Source of the DNA: Planctomycetales bacterium
Lineage (GTDB): Bacteria > Planctomycetota > Phycisphaerae > SM23-33
Assembly (NCBI GenBank): GCA_030631085.1
Contig: DAOVLV010000022.1
Span: forward strand, 1-11,367
DNA length: 11,367 nt
Direction of reading: 5' to 3'
Below the pieces are notes generated by a model. It did no database searches. It saw only the letters and a list, made by a program, of their open reading frames with translations, and was not told the DNA's origin. The position numbers and the translations under genes were made by a program. Below are positions 1 through 7,164 of this stretch, piece by piece; position 1 is the first letter of the stretch, and each line of letters begins with the position of its first letter.

Positions 1-112
1 CCGAACGCCCATGCTAGCACTAAAATATCCGGCACGTCTTTTTTACTCCTGAAAAGTTCCGGCTATGCTAACCGCTGACGACACAATAGAAAAGAGCGAG
101 TCCATGAATTTT
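1..112. other. Left edge, no gene recognised
   Basis: No feature can be supported here. One forward frame is open from the edge to a TGA at 76-78 (25 codons) and another to a TGA at 49-51. Neither resembles the C-terminus of MreB, the gene that often precedes mreC. An mreB gene could lie further upstream outside the window. No convincing promoter was found. Confidence 0.4.
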
Positions 113-222
113 GTAAATTGGTAATTCGTAATTGGTAATTAGTAATTAGTAATTGGTAAAAAAACTGATACCTGATTACGAATTACGAATTACGAATTAC
201 TATTTACCAATTACCAATTACT
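113..222. repeat. Heptanucleotide inverted repeat, family 1 (GTAATTN), copy A
   Basis: The left arm (about 113-159) is a tandem array of 7-bp units, GTAATT plus one variable base (C, G, A, A, G in order from 121). The right arm (about 174-222) is built from the reverse-complement unit (ATTACNA), so the two can fold into a long imperfect AT-rich hairpin. The short loop contains ACTGATACCTG. Copy B at 5575-5664 shares the loop and the first right-arm units over about 30 nt, which makes this a dispersed family and not a local accident. It lies just upstream of the ribosome site region of mreC. The design resembles the heptanucleotide STRR repeats known from cyanobacteria. Any function here is unknown. 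Confidence 0.85.
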
Positions 223-248
223 GTTTTTTCGATTTCGGAGGCGTTATG

Positions 249-308
249 ATGCCGGTACTGAAGTTTTGTGAGCAGCAGGGGCTTTATGAGTGTGAAACTG
301 TCTGGTAA
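249..308 (+). CDS. Possible leader peptide overlapping the mreC start
   Basis: This is a 19-codon frame (MPVLKFCEQQGLYECETVW, stop TAA at 306-308). It has the best ribosome binding site in the first kilobase: GGAGG at 237-241, 7 nt before the ATG at 249 (4 nt before another in-frame ATG at 246). It overlaps the mreC start at 286 in a different frame, so ribosomes leaving it would terminate 20 nt inside mreC. It could couple translation or regulate mreC, or be an accident of start-site sequence. It has no homology that I recognise. The mreC frame has a stop at 259-261, so this strong site cannot serve mreC directly. Confidence 0.25.
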   Translation: MPVLKFCEQQGLYECETVW

Positions 309-1284
309 ATATCAGAAGAGATGGGTTCTTGTCGGCTTGTGCCTTTTCGGTGTGTTGCTGATGCTTCCACCGGCGGGCGGTGTGCGGGGGTTTTGTCGTC
401 GTGCGGCTCGTCCCGTTCTGGTTCCGATGAGTATCTTCGGCTCGCATGTTACCGTGCATCTTCGTTCGCGTATGGACGAAATGACGGTATCGTCGTCGCC
501 CGACGCCGATGAGCAGGCTCAGGCCCTTCGCGGGCAGATACTACTGATGCGGCAGATGATCGAAGACCAGCGCCGGGAAATTCGGACGCTCACGAAGTGG
601 AACGGTACACTTGAAGGATTCAGGTGCCGGCTGCTTCCCGCGCGTGTTATCGCCGCTGATCCTTTGTCGCTGCGCAACCGCCGACTTGTCGGCGTCGGCA
701 GTCGCAAGGGCGTCGGGCCTGGCGACCTTGTAACCACACGTCGGATAATTCACGAATCCGCCTCGCCGCTGCCGGACAAACTCACCGTCTTGGGACGAAA
801 TTACGTCGTCGGGTGCGTCAGTAACTCGTCGGCCTGTTCGGCGACGCTGACACTTGTAACGGATCCGCATTTTAAGGCTTCCGCCAAACTCTGGCGCATG
901 GTCGAGCCGGGCGGGCAGCGGACTATTTTTCTGGCAGTCAAGACCGGTGGGGTGGAGAAGCGGACCTTCGAGCACAGCCGAACTTCTCCCGGACCTGAAC
1001 CTGTTGGGAATCCCATTCCCGTCGAGGCAATCGGTAACGGGCGTGAAGTCGTGCTGGAGCATGTGCCTTTCAATCACAACGTGCGAGCCGGGGACATCCT
1101 TACGTCGGCCGGTTCGTCGGGCCTGTTTCCCCTGGGTTTGACCATAGGCCGAGTCAGTCGGGTTGAACGCGACAAAAACGACGCTCATTTCGTTATGGTG
1201 TTTGTGGAACCCCTTGCCGATTTGCAGCGACTTCAAAATGTGTATATCGTCCTTCCCGACGAACAGGTGGAGATGGGTCAATAG
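286..1284 (+). CDS. mreC: Rod shape-determining protein MreC
   Basis: MreC is a bitopic inner-membrane protein whose periplasmic part links MreB/MreD to PBP2 and activates the RodA-PBP2 wall synthase. From the ATG at 286 the product is 332 residues. It shows one N-terminal membrane helix (about 13-29), a charged, probably coiled-coil stretch (about 76-112), then the double beta-barrel domain (about 116-324). Family signatures are the VTDP segment (191-194) and the block from VRAGDILTSAG through FPLGLTIG (266-288). The ATG at 286 is chosen because AGGGG lies 4 nt upstream; a GTG at 268 is an in-frame alternative, and a stop at 259-261 excludes anything earlier. The insert around 219-252, rich in charged residues and proline, is longer than usual. 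mreD follows after 2 nt. Confidence 0.93.
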   Translation: MSVKLSGKYQKRWVLVGLCLFGVLLMLPPAGGVRGFCRRAARPVLVPMSIFGSHVTVHLRSRMDEMTVSSSPDADEQAQALRGQILLMRQMIEDQRREIRTLTKWNGTLEGFRCRLLPARVIAADPLSLRNRRLVGVGSRKGVGPGDLVTTRRIIHESASPLPDKLTVLGRNYVVGCVSNSSACSATLTLVTDPHFKASAKLWRMVEPGGQRTIFLAVKTGGVEKRTFEHSRTSPGPEPVGNPIPVEAIGNGREVVLEHVPFNHNVRAGDILTSAGSSGLFPLGLTIGRVSRVERDKNDAHFVMVFVEPLADLQRLQNVYIVLPDEQVEMGQ

Positions 1285-1286
1285 TA

Positions 1287-1826
1287 ATGAGATGGTATCA
1301 TTTTATAATCCTGGTGTTTGTCGCTGTGGTTGGCGTTGTCGTGCAATCGACGGCTGGGCAGTTGTTGTGGTTTCGCACGGAGTTAGGATGGATCGGCCCT
1401 GAACTGCTCGCAGCGGTGGCAGTGTTCATAGCCTTGTATGCCACAAGCGCTACTGATGCGGCATTGTCCGGGTGGATATTGGGATTTGCGGTGGACCTGA
1501 GCGTCGGCGGATCGAGCATGGGATTGTTGGCGCTGCTGTACGCCGGCGGTTGCTGGGGGATATTCCACGTCCGGGAGGTCTTTTTCCGCGATCGGGCCAT
1601 GACACAGATAATCATCGGGTTTATTTTTTGCGTGTTTGTTTATGAATTGTGGACGGTCTATGACATCCTGGTCGGCGGAAGGGCGTCTGGTGAGTATTTC
1701 CGACCGGCCCTTCAGGCATTGGGATTGTCGATTTATACTGCGGTGTTGACTCCTCCGGTCTGTGCGGTGTTGAAGCGCCTGCGAGGATTCATGCTCCCTA
1801 TGCCGCCGATTCGTGAAAGAAGATAG
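1287..1826 (+). CDS. mreD: Rod shape-determining protein MreD
   Basis: This is a small polytopic membrane protein of 179 residues, the usual MreD size. Hydrophobic helices lie at about 5-20, 38-57, 60-95 (probably two), 106-124 and 144-163, followed by a basic tail (KRLRGFML...PIRERR). The central pattern (GWILGFAVDLSVGGSSMGLL, 62-81) matches the MreD style of a D followed by a glycine-rich turn. MreD sequences diverge widely, so the call leans on position: it starts 2 nt after the mreC stop and precedes mrdA and rodA, the classic mreCD-mrdA-rodA order. The close spacing implies co-transcription and probably translational coupling with mreC. It acts in the inner membrane as part of the elongasome. 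Confidence 0.87.
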   Translation: MRWYHFIILVFVAVVGVVVQSTAGQLLWFRTELGWIGPELLAAVAVFIALYATSATDAALSGWILGFAVDLSVGGSSMGLLALLYAGGCWGIFHVREVFFRDRAMTQIIIGFIFCVFVYELWTVYDILVGGRASGEYFRPALQALGLSIYTAVLTPPVCAVLKRLRGFMLPMPPIRERR

Positions 1827-1867
1827 CAGAACCGGATACTTCGAGAAAAGACCGAGTTGCGCGAGAA

Positions 1868-2011
1868 GCATTTGGCATTGGGCATTGGTGGCTGAGGGTC
1901 GTTGTGCGTCCTGTCTTTATGATTATGAGATTTTATTGAATCGTGGAATTAAACAGAAAAAACTTTCACAAACCCTGTGTCACCAATGACGAATGCCCAA
2001 TGTCAAATGAC
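1868..2011. repeat. Heptanucleotide inverted repeat, family 2 (GGCATTN), copy A
   Basis: The left arm at 1868-1888 is made of 7-bp units GGCATT plus T or G. The right arm (about 1983-2010) carries its reverse complement, with AATGCCCAATG then CAAATG. The roughly 95-nt interior is shared with copy B (7848-8004): GAGGGTCGTTG, ATCGTGGAATTAAACAG and a CACCAATG end recur at matching offsets with one 2-nt indel. It fills most of the 257-bp gap between mreD and mrdA. The element is noncoding as far as I can see. A motif CTAATACCTGA abuts the right arm at 2011-2021. Confidence 0.85.
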
Positions 2012-2083
2012 TAATACCTGACTTGCTCTTTTTTCTGCAATCATTACAAATGGGTAAACAGTTACAACTGGAGAAGATGATTA

Positions 2084-4030
2084 ATGTATGAGCGCCGCCT
2101 GAAAATATTTCTGATAGTGGTGGTGGTCGCCATATTTGTAATCGTAGGCCGGCTCGCCCATTTACAGTTGATCCAGGGTGATCAATACCGTCGCCGGGCG
2201 GGTGAACTGCTGATTTACGGTAATTTGCTTCCGACGGTTCGAGGAAAGATACTGGATCGGATGGAGCGGGTGTTGGCTTACGACAGGCCTTGCTTTGATT
2301 TTTGCCTGGACTATCGCATGTTGAAGGGGCCTGGTTCGACCGCCGCTGAGCGCAGGGCCTACAAGCGTTGGGTCCGTGGCCGGGTTCGTGAAATCCGCAA
2401 GCGCGAGAAGGTTTCGGCGCAGCGGGCGGAGGAGATTTTCGAGCGTCGGTACGAGCGGACGTGGGAACTGTCAGCCGAACTGACCGGGGCGACACGAAAC
2501 GAGATATCCCGCAAAGCCGAGAATGCCGTTCGCCGCATCGAGGCGATTCGACGCAGCGTCGGCGGACCGATTCGGGAGGAGAACCTCGCCCATGCCGTGG
2601 TTCCGGGTCTGGATGAAGCCACAGCAGTGAAGGTTCGGGCGCATCTCGACGAGATGATCGGCGCTTCGGTTCACCCGTCGCATCAACGTTGGTATCCACG
2701 CGGACACGATGCCTGTCACATCGTCGGGCGGCTCAGGCCGTTGAAGGTCGAAGAGGTCCGCCAGGCCCGCGCAATATGGAAAACCGATGTCCCCATAGAG
2801 GCGAAATTGGCCGGTAATCTCTCCGGCGACCTCGTCGGTTCCGTCGGTATCGAGAGGCTTTGCGAGGGTTTGCTTCGAGGAAGCAGGGGGTATCGCCGTG
2901 GCCGGCGAACCGGTCGGATGCTCGATGAAGTCCATGCCCGCTTCGGTTCGGACGTGAACCTTACGATTGACATTGAACTTCAGCAGGCATTGGCCGGCCT
3001 CCTCGGCAGACCCGGCGCGATTGTGGTTCTGGACGTTCTGACCGGCGAGGTGCTGGCGATGGTCTCGCTTCCGACCTATGACGTGAACACCTACCGGCGC
3101 GAGTACGACCGGCTCAGCAGGGACCAGGTTCGCCTGCCGTTGTGGGATCGGACAGTAGCGGTTCGTTATCCGCCCGGTTCGACGGTCAAACCCCTGGCTG
3201 CACTGGCAGGGCTTTATACCGGCGTGATTACGCCGGAGAAAACATTTCACTGCAGGGGATACCTCCATAACCCCAACGCCTTCCGCTGCTGGACATGGAG
3301 GAAGTATCACCGGGGGCACGGTGATATGAACGTGGTAAGTGCTCTTGAACAGAGTTGCAATGTGTTTTTCTATAATCTTGGTGAGCGACTTGGTGTTCGG
3401 CGTCAGGTTGAGTGGCTGGATAAATTCGGTTTTGCCGACAAGCCTGGAACGCTGCTGTCGAGCGAACGCAAAGGGCTATTGCCTGATCCCCGGCGCGTTC
3501 GCAGCGCCGGCAAGGCCCGTCATCTTGCCATTGGTCAGGCGGTGATAGAAGTAACGCCCATGCACGTAGCCAACGCCATGGCGACGATCGCCCGCGACGG
3601 CGAGTTCCGCTCGCCGATATTGGTGCGAGAGTTGAAGAGCAGGCAGAAAGTCCGTCGCATACCGTCCTCGCCTGAACATATTCGCCTTGTGCAGAAGAGT
3701 TTGCATAAAGTTGTCAATTCCCCTTCCGGTACAGCCTATAAGTATGCTCGCGATCCTGAAATTGAGATATGCGGAAAGACGGGCACAGCCGATACGCATC
3801 CCCTGCGGATCAGGATCGATACCGACGGCGACGGGAGGCTCGACCGCTGGGGGCCGGTCGTTTGCACCGGCGATACCGCGTGGTTCGCAGGTTTCGCACC
3901 GTATCACAAGCCGCGAATCGCTTTCGTGGTGATGGTCGAATACTCCGACGCCGGCGGCGGGCAGACATGTGGACCAATTGGTAGGGAGGTCGTAAGAATC
4001 TGCCGGGCTATGGGGTATATGAATGAGTGA
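2084..4030 (+). CDS. mrdA: Penicillin-binding protein 2 (elongasome transpeptidase)
   Basis: This class B PBP is the D,D-transpeptidase that cross-links peptidoglycan made by RodA during cell elongation. It has 648 residues: a membrane anchor at about 7-24, the RGKILDR pedestal motif at 53-59, a long arginine-rich pedestal domain (about 70-290, with RWYPRGH near 206), then the transpeptidase domain. Catalytic motifs are intact: STVK with nucleophile S366 and K369, SCN at 424-426, and KTGT from 565. C390, C402, H412 and C425 occupy positions that suggest the Cys/His metal site described in PBP2 homologues; this is inferred by eye. The start at 2084 follows GGAG at 2070-2073. Repeat elements flank it on both sides, unlike the tight mreC-mreD junction, so it may be transcribed through them or from its own promoter. 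Confidence 0.96.
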   Translation: MYERRLKIFLIVVVVAIFVIVGRLAHLQLIQGDQYRRRAGELLIYGNLLPTVRGKILDRMERVLAYDRPCFDFCLDYRMLKGPGSTAAERRAYKRWVRGRVREIRKREKVSAQRAEEIFERRYERTWELSAELTGATRNEISRKAENAVRRIEAIRRSVGGPIREENLAHAVVPGLDEATAVKVRAHLDEMIGASVHPSHQRWYPRGHDACHIVGRLRPLKVEEVRQARAIWKTDVPIEAKLAGNLSGDLVGSVGIERLCEGLLRGSRGYRRGRRTGRMLDEVHARFGSDVNLTIDIELQQALAGLLGRPGAIVVLDVLTGEVLAMVSLPTYDVNTYRREYDRLSRDQVRLPLWDRTVAVRYPPGSTVKPLAALAGLYTGVITPEKTFHCRGYLHNPNAFRCWTWRKYHRGHGDMNVVSALEQSCNVFFYNLGERLGVRRQVEWLDKFGFADKPGTLLSSERKGLLPDPRRVRSAGKARHLAIGQAVIEVTPMHVANAMATIARDGEFRSPILVRELKSRQKVRRIPSSPEHIRLVQKSLHKVVNSPSGTAYKYARDPEIEICGKTGTADTHPLRIRIDTDGDGRLDRWGPVVCTGDTAWFAGFAPYHKPRIAFVVMVEYSDAGGGQTCGPIGREVVRICRAMGYMNE

Positions 4031-4200
4031 AATTCGAATATCGAAACCCGAAATACGAAACAAATTCAAAATCCGAATTTTCTAATGTCCAAAACACAGA
4101 TTACAGAAACAAACATTCGTTTTTTCTGTGTTTCGGGTTTTTGGTCATTTGTATTTCGATATTGTTTCGTATTTCGGGATTCGTATTTCGGATTTTGAAA
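4031..4200. repeat. Inverted repeat, family 3 (CGAAATA-type heptads)
   Basis: The left arm (about 4031-4077) reads as 7-bp units such as CGAATAT, CGAAACC and CGAAATA. The right arm (about 4151-4200) carries GTATTTC-type complements. The best continuous match is 17 bp: 4047-4063 pairs perfectly with 4162-4178. A second stem lies inside (4092-4100 with 4125-4133, 9 bp). It begins directly after the mrdA stop and fills the gap before rodA. No second copy exists in the window. It could act as an RNA stability or attenuation hairpin between two co-expressed genes. Confidence 0.8.
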
Positions 4201-4251
4201 TGATTGACTAAATGATTTATACATGAGAAACCTTTGCGAAATTGGGCTGTG

Positions 4252-5568
4252 ATGTTCGGATGGTTGAAAACATATTTTCGCGGAATAAGTTGGCCTATCA
4301 TTGTGGCGATGGGTGCTCTGATGGTTATCAGCGTTCTTTCCGTCAGGGTGGCTGAACAGGCTGACCCGTCTGATGCGCTGTTGCGAGGAAGCACGGTCCG
4401 GCAGATGGTTTATGTCTCGGTGGGCGTTCTGGGCTTTATTATCGCGACGGTCATCCCATACCAGCGAATCGGGCGGAGTGCGTATTTCTTCTTCGCGCTG
4501 AATCTGGCATTGCTGGGGCTTGTATTGTTTCTGCCGGCGATTCGGAACAGCCACAGGTGGATTAATCTGAAGTTCTTCAAGGTCCAGCCAAGCGAATTGG
4601 CCAAGTTGACCTACATCCTTGCCCTGGCGTGGTACCTGCGATACAGGGATAATTATCGCCGATTCTTCGGGCTGCTCCCTCCGTTTATACTAACGTTGGT
4701 GCCTGCGGTATTGATCCTGGTTGAGCCGGACCTGGGTACGACGCTCCTGTTGTTTCCCACGTTATTTTTCATGCTCTTCATGGCCGGTGCGAAACTCCGC
4801 CATCTGTTGCTGGTCGTCGCTATCGCCGTCGTTGTGATATTCTTCCCAATACCCCGAAACGTTACCGGCCAGGCCCCTTCGGTTATCGCTGAGCGGAATG
4901 TTCTGGCGTACTGGCATGGTAAGATCGGCGGGCGGGAGTATGTTATCTCGGCTGCTCCGTTGGCAATTATGAAACACCATCAACTTTCCCGCATCGAAGG
5001 TTGGTTATTGCAGCCTGACCCGCTTGTGGAAGTGAGCAGAAACAAGGGGTTCCAACTCCAGAACTCGATAATCATTCTCGGCTCCGGCGGGTGGAGAGGT
5101 CAAAACGTGCTGGAGCAGAAAAACCTCTATTTCCGCATGTTACCGGACGACCACACCGACTTTATATACGCAATCATCGGCGGCGAGTGGGGATTTCTGG
5201 GATGCGCGGGCGTGATGCTGATTTATATGGCGATTTTCTTCTGCGGCACCGAAATCGCCGGAACGACCGATGACCCCTTTGGCCGACTTCTGGTGGTGGG
5301 GGTGTTGGGGATGTTGCTGGCGCAGGTACTGATTAATGTCGGTATGACAATGGGACTAGCGCCTATTACCGGTATGACTCTTCCTATGATCAGTTACGGC
5401 GGTTCAAGTATGCTGGTCAACTGTGTCGCGCTGGGGCTGTTGATAAACGTCGCTCAACGAAGACCTGTTCTTCTAGGCCCAAAACCGTTTGAATACGGCG
5501 GGAGAGCCGGTGGCGAATCAATGTCATATGGACCGTTGTTCGAATGGGGGCGAAGACGAAGGAAATAG
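4252..5568 (+). CDS. rodA: RodA, SEDS-family peptidoglycan glycosyltransferase
   Basis: RodA polymerises lipid II into glycan strands in complex with PBP2. The 438-residue product is a polytopic membrane protein. It shows SEDS signatures: HRWINL with W103 followed by QPSELAKL (112-119), VEPDLGTTLLL (157-167), GSGGWRGQN (277-285), LPDDHTDFIYAIIG (297-310) and the C-terminal TGMTLPMISYGGSS (373-386). D303 in HTDF is the likely catalytic aspartate and W103 the conserved partner, by analogy with Bacillus subtilis RodA. The loop between residues about 200 and 245 is longer than in E. coli RodA. An ATG at 4252 is preferred; a TTG at 4234 is the upstream alternative. No strong ribosome site is visible. 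A 9-codon frame (4223-4252) ends in TGATG across this start, which could couple translation. Confidence 0.95.
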   Translation: MFGWLKTYFRGISWPIIVAMGALMVISVLSVRVAEQADPSDALLRGSTVRQMVYVSVGVLGFIIATVIPYQRIGRSAYFFFALNLALLGLVLFLPAIRNSHRWINLKFFKVQPSELAKLTYILALAWYLRYRDNYRRFFGLLPPFILTLVPAVLILVEPDLGTTLLLFPTLFFMLFMAGAKLRHLLLVVAIAVVVIFFPIPRNVTGQAPSVIAERNVLAYWHGKIGGREYVISAAPLAIMKHHQLSRIEGWLLQPDPLVEVSRNKGFQLQNSIIILGSGGWRGQNVLEQKNLYFRMLPDDHTDFIYAIIGGEWGFLGCAGVMLIYMAIFFCGTEIAGTTDDPFGRLLVVGVLGMLLAQVLINVGMTMGLAPITGMTLPMISYGGSSMLVNCVALGLLINVAQRRPVLLGPKPFEYGGRAGGESMSYGPLFEWGRRRRK

Positions 5569-5574
5569 AAAAAA

Positions 5575-5664
5575 GTAATTAGTAATTCGTAAAAAAAACT
5601 GATACCTGATTACGAATTACGATTTACGAATTACCAATTACGATTTACGAATTACCAATTACGA
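5575..5664. repeat. Heptanucleotide inverted repeat, family 1 (GTAATTN), copy B
   Basis: The left arm is short: two units and a partial one (5575-5591). The right arm has about eight units of ATTACGA, TTTACGA and ATTACCA (5608-5664). The innermost stem is a perfect 10 bp, 5582-5591 with 5611-5620. The loop ACTGATACCTG and neighbouring A-run match copy A at 157-188. It sits between the convergent 3' ends of rodA and the DUF5658 gene, where it could also serve as a bidirectional terminator. The two copies differ in arm length, which suggests gain and loss of heptads. Confidence 0.85.
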
Positions 5665-5671
5665 AGTAGTA

Positions 5672-6091
5672 CTAATGATGCTGAAAATAATAAATCCACC
5701 ATATTGCTGAAAGCAGCGTATAGGTCAGGCATAGACCCCAGCATCCGATTTCGGTGAACAGGCGTTTGCGGAATTTGAAAATGATTATTGAAGCCATGGC
5801 TACAACAAGAACCTTGAAGATTACAAGCAGGGCGGGATCGTCCATGAGAGGAGCGGCGAGTGGATTGCCCTCTACGAACTCGCCGGTCTTGACAGCCAGC
5901 AGGGTGAATACCAGGTCGAATCCACTGACTATCCATAACAGCACGAGTATGAGAGTTACTCGTCTGGAACGCCGCGCTTGTGGATTTTCACGGGCCTGTT
6001 TGAACCACCTCCACAATCGCGCGAATGGTGACCCTCTCCGGGCGGGACCAATTCGCGTAATGGTCCGGTCTCGTTCCATAGAATCACGCAT
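5672..6091 (-). CDS. DUF5658 family small membrane protein
   Basis: This 139-residue protein matches the pattern of the DUF5658 family, whose function is unknown. It has a basic, cytoplasm-like N-terminus (1-44) and three membrane helices at about 45-67, 87-105 and 117-135. The FDLVFTLLAV segment leads to the E-x-NP motif (E74, N76, P77) typical of the family. The start is the ATG at 6089-6091; M5 at 6077-6079 is a possible alternative. It is convergent with rodA and divergent from the hydrolase gene, so it is a single-gene transcript. A promoter is visible at 6122-6151. The family call is by recognition of this motif and topology; no enzyme role can be inferred. Confidence 0.75.
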   Translation of the reverse strand: MRDSMERDRTITRIGPARRGSPFARLWRWFKQARENPQARRSRRVTLILVLLWIVSGFDLVFTLLAVKTGEFVEGNPLAAPLMDDPALLVIFKVLVVAMASIIIFKFRKRLFTEIGCWGLCLTYTLLSAIWWIYYFQHH

Positions 6092-6121
6092 CGGCGGTGT
6101 ACCTTACAGGGTTTAACTCTA

Positions 6122-6151
6122 ATTATATGGATTAATAGGTGTCTGATTCAA
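6122..6151 (-). promoter_or_regulatory. Promoter of the DUF5658 gene
   Basis: On the - strand there is TTGAAT (6146-6151), an 18-nt spacer, then a perfect TATAAT (6122-6127). The predicted start of transcription is near 6115, giving a leader of about 24 nt before the ATG at 6091. It overlaps the first codons of the divergent hydrolase gene, so the two genes' transcription could interfere. Confidence 0.55.
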
Positions 6152-7026
6152 AAAAAATAACATTTGCGAACCGACTTGCCGACGATGTGCGTGTAACGCA
6201 CGAAATGCTGAAACTACCGGACGGGCAGGAGACGCCGGTGCTGCACCATCATCCTCCGCAGAGGGTGGGCGTTCCGGTTTTGTACGTTCACGGTATCCAG
6301 TCTCATCCAGGATGGTTCACCGGTTCTGCCCAGGTGCTGGCACGAGCCGGCAGCGAGGTTTTTCAGGTAACACGCCGAGGAAACGGGACTGCAACGACGA
6401 ACAGGGGCGATGCCGCCTCGGCCAACCAACTCCTCGATGACGTCGATGCCGCGGTAAGGTATGTTCTGGAGCAGACGGGGAATAAACGCCTCGCACTTCT
6501 GGGCATCAGTTGGGGCGGGAAACTGCTGACGGCATACGCCCTGCGGGCTGACGTGGATAATATTGATTCACTGACGCTTGTTGCTCCGGGCCTGAAACCG
6601 CTGATCGATGTCTCGATAGCAACCAAACTGGCCATACTGTTGGCCTTGCTTTTCAGGCCCGGGACGCATTTCAAGATTCCGCTCAATGATGTGTCCCTTT
6701 TTACGGACAATCCTGATATGCGGGAGTATTTGCGTAACGACCCGCACCGTCTTCATCGCGCCACTGCGCGATTTCTGTTCGCGTCAGCCATGATTGACCG
6801 AACCATCGCCCGCGCGGATGCGCGGACGCTGAAGGTACCGATAACGCTGATCCTGGCCGGTCGGGACCGCATCATCGACAACGAATCCACCTGTGACCTG
6901 CTGGAATGGCTGGCTGACAGACCGGTGCGAATCCATATGGTTGACGCCGCTCATACCATAGAGTTCGAACAGGAAAGGGGAGGCTTCTACGAGATTCTGT
7001 GTCAGGCCGTTGGGGGAGAAAGATAG
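6139..7026 (+). CDS. Alpha/beta hydrolase (monoacylglycerol lipase-like, serine hydrolase)
   Basis: This 295-residue protein has the alpha/beta-hydrolase order: strand and oxyanion segment VLYVHGIQSHPGW (48-60, HG at 51-52), nucleophile elbow GISWGG (122-127, S124), acid in LILAGRDRIID (237-247, probably D243) and histidine in DAAHTIEFE (269-277, H272). The arrangement fits the Hydrolase_4 / lysophospholipase group acting on acyl esters; the substrate is unknown. A hydrophobic stretch at about 160-173 lies in the cap region. There is no signal peptide, so it should be cytoplasmic. The frame starts with GTG at 6139. No clear ribosome site precedes it and no ATG near the start fits better. It diverges from the DUF5658 gene and is followed by the GxxExxY element. 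Confidence 0.88.
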   Translation: MSDSKKITFANRLADDVRVTHEMLKLPDGQETPVLHHHPPQRVGVPVLYVHGIQSHPGWFTGSAQVLARAGSEVFQVTRRGNGTATTNRGDAASANQLLDDVDAAVRYVLEQTGNKRLALLGISWGGKLLTAYALRADVDNIDSLTLVAPGLKPLIDVSIATKLAILLALLFRPGTHFKIPLNDVSLFTDNPDMREYLRNDPHRLHRATARFLFASAMIDRTIARADARTLKVPITLILAGRDRIIDNESTCDLLEWLADRPVRIHMVDAAHTIEFEQERGGFYEILCQAVGGER

Positions 7027-7046
7027 CGGGATTGCAATCTTGTTCG

Positions 7047-7110
7047 AAGAAGAAAAAGAAACAGAATAGCAGGATTACAGGGATTACCGGATTATAGGGA
7101 TTTTTATTTT
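7047..7110 (+). repeat. Left arm of the 64-bp inverted repeat
   Basis: This 64-nt arm is identical to the reverse complement of 7607-7670. GGATTA-type units start at 7072, 7081, 7089 and 7098. The adjacent 7111-7164 segment has more A/G-rich sequence and extra units that are not mirrored on the other side. Confidence 0.95.
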
Positions 7111-7164
7111 TGGTGAAAAAAAAGAAGGAGAAAAAGAAAGACAGCGGGATTATAGGGATTGGTT

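Noticed and set aside
541..1281. 246-codon antisense frame opposite mreC
   Set aside because: Opposite a clear MreC domain; no family features.
2471..3319. 282-codon antisense frame inside mrdA
   Set aside because: Shadow of a GC-biased true gene; the + strand carries intact PBP2 motifs across the whole stretch.
5568..5672. Standard intrinsic terminator after rodA
   Set aside because: The A/T-rich heptad hairpin has no GC stem with a following T-run; termination here is possible but not shown.
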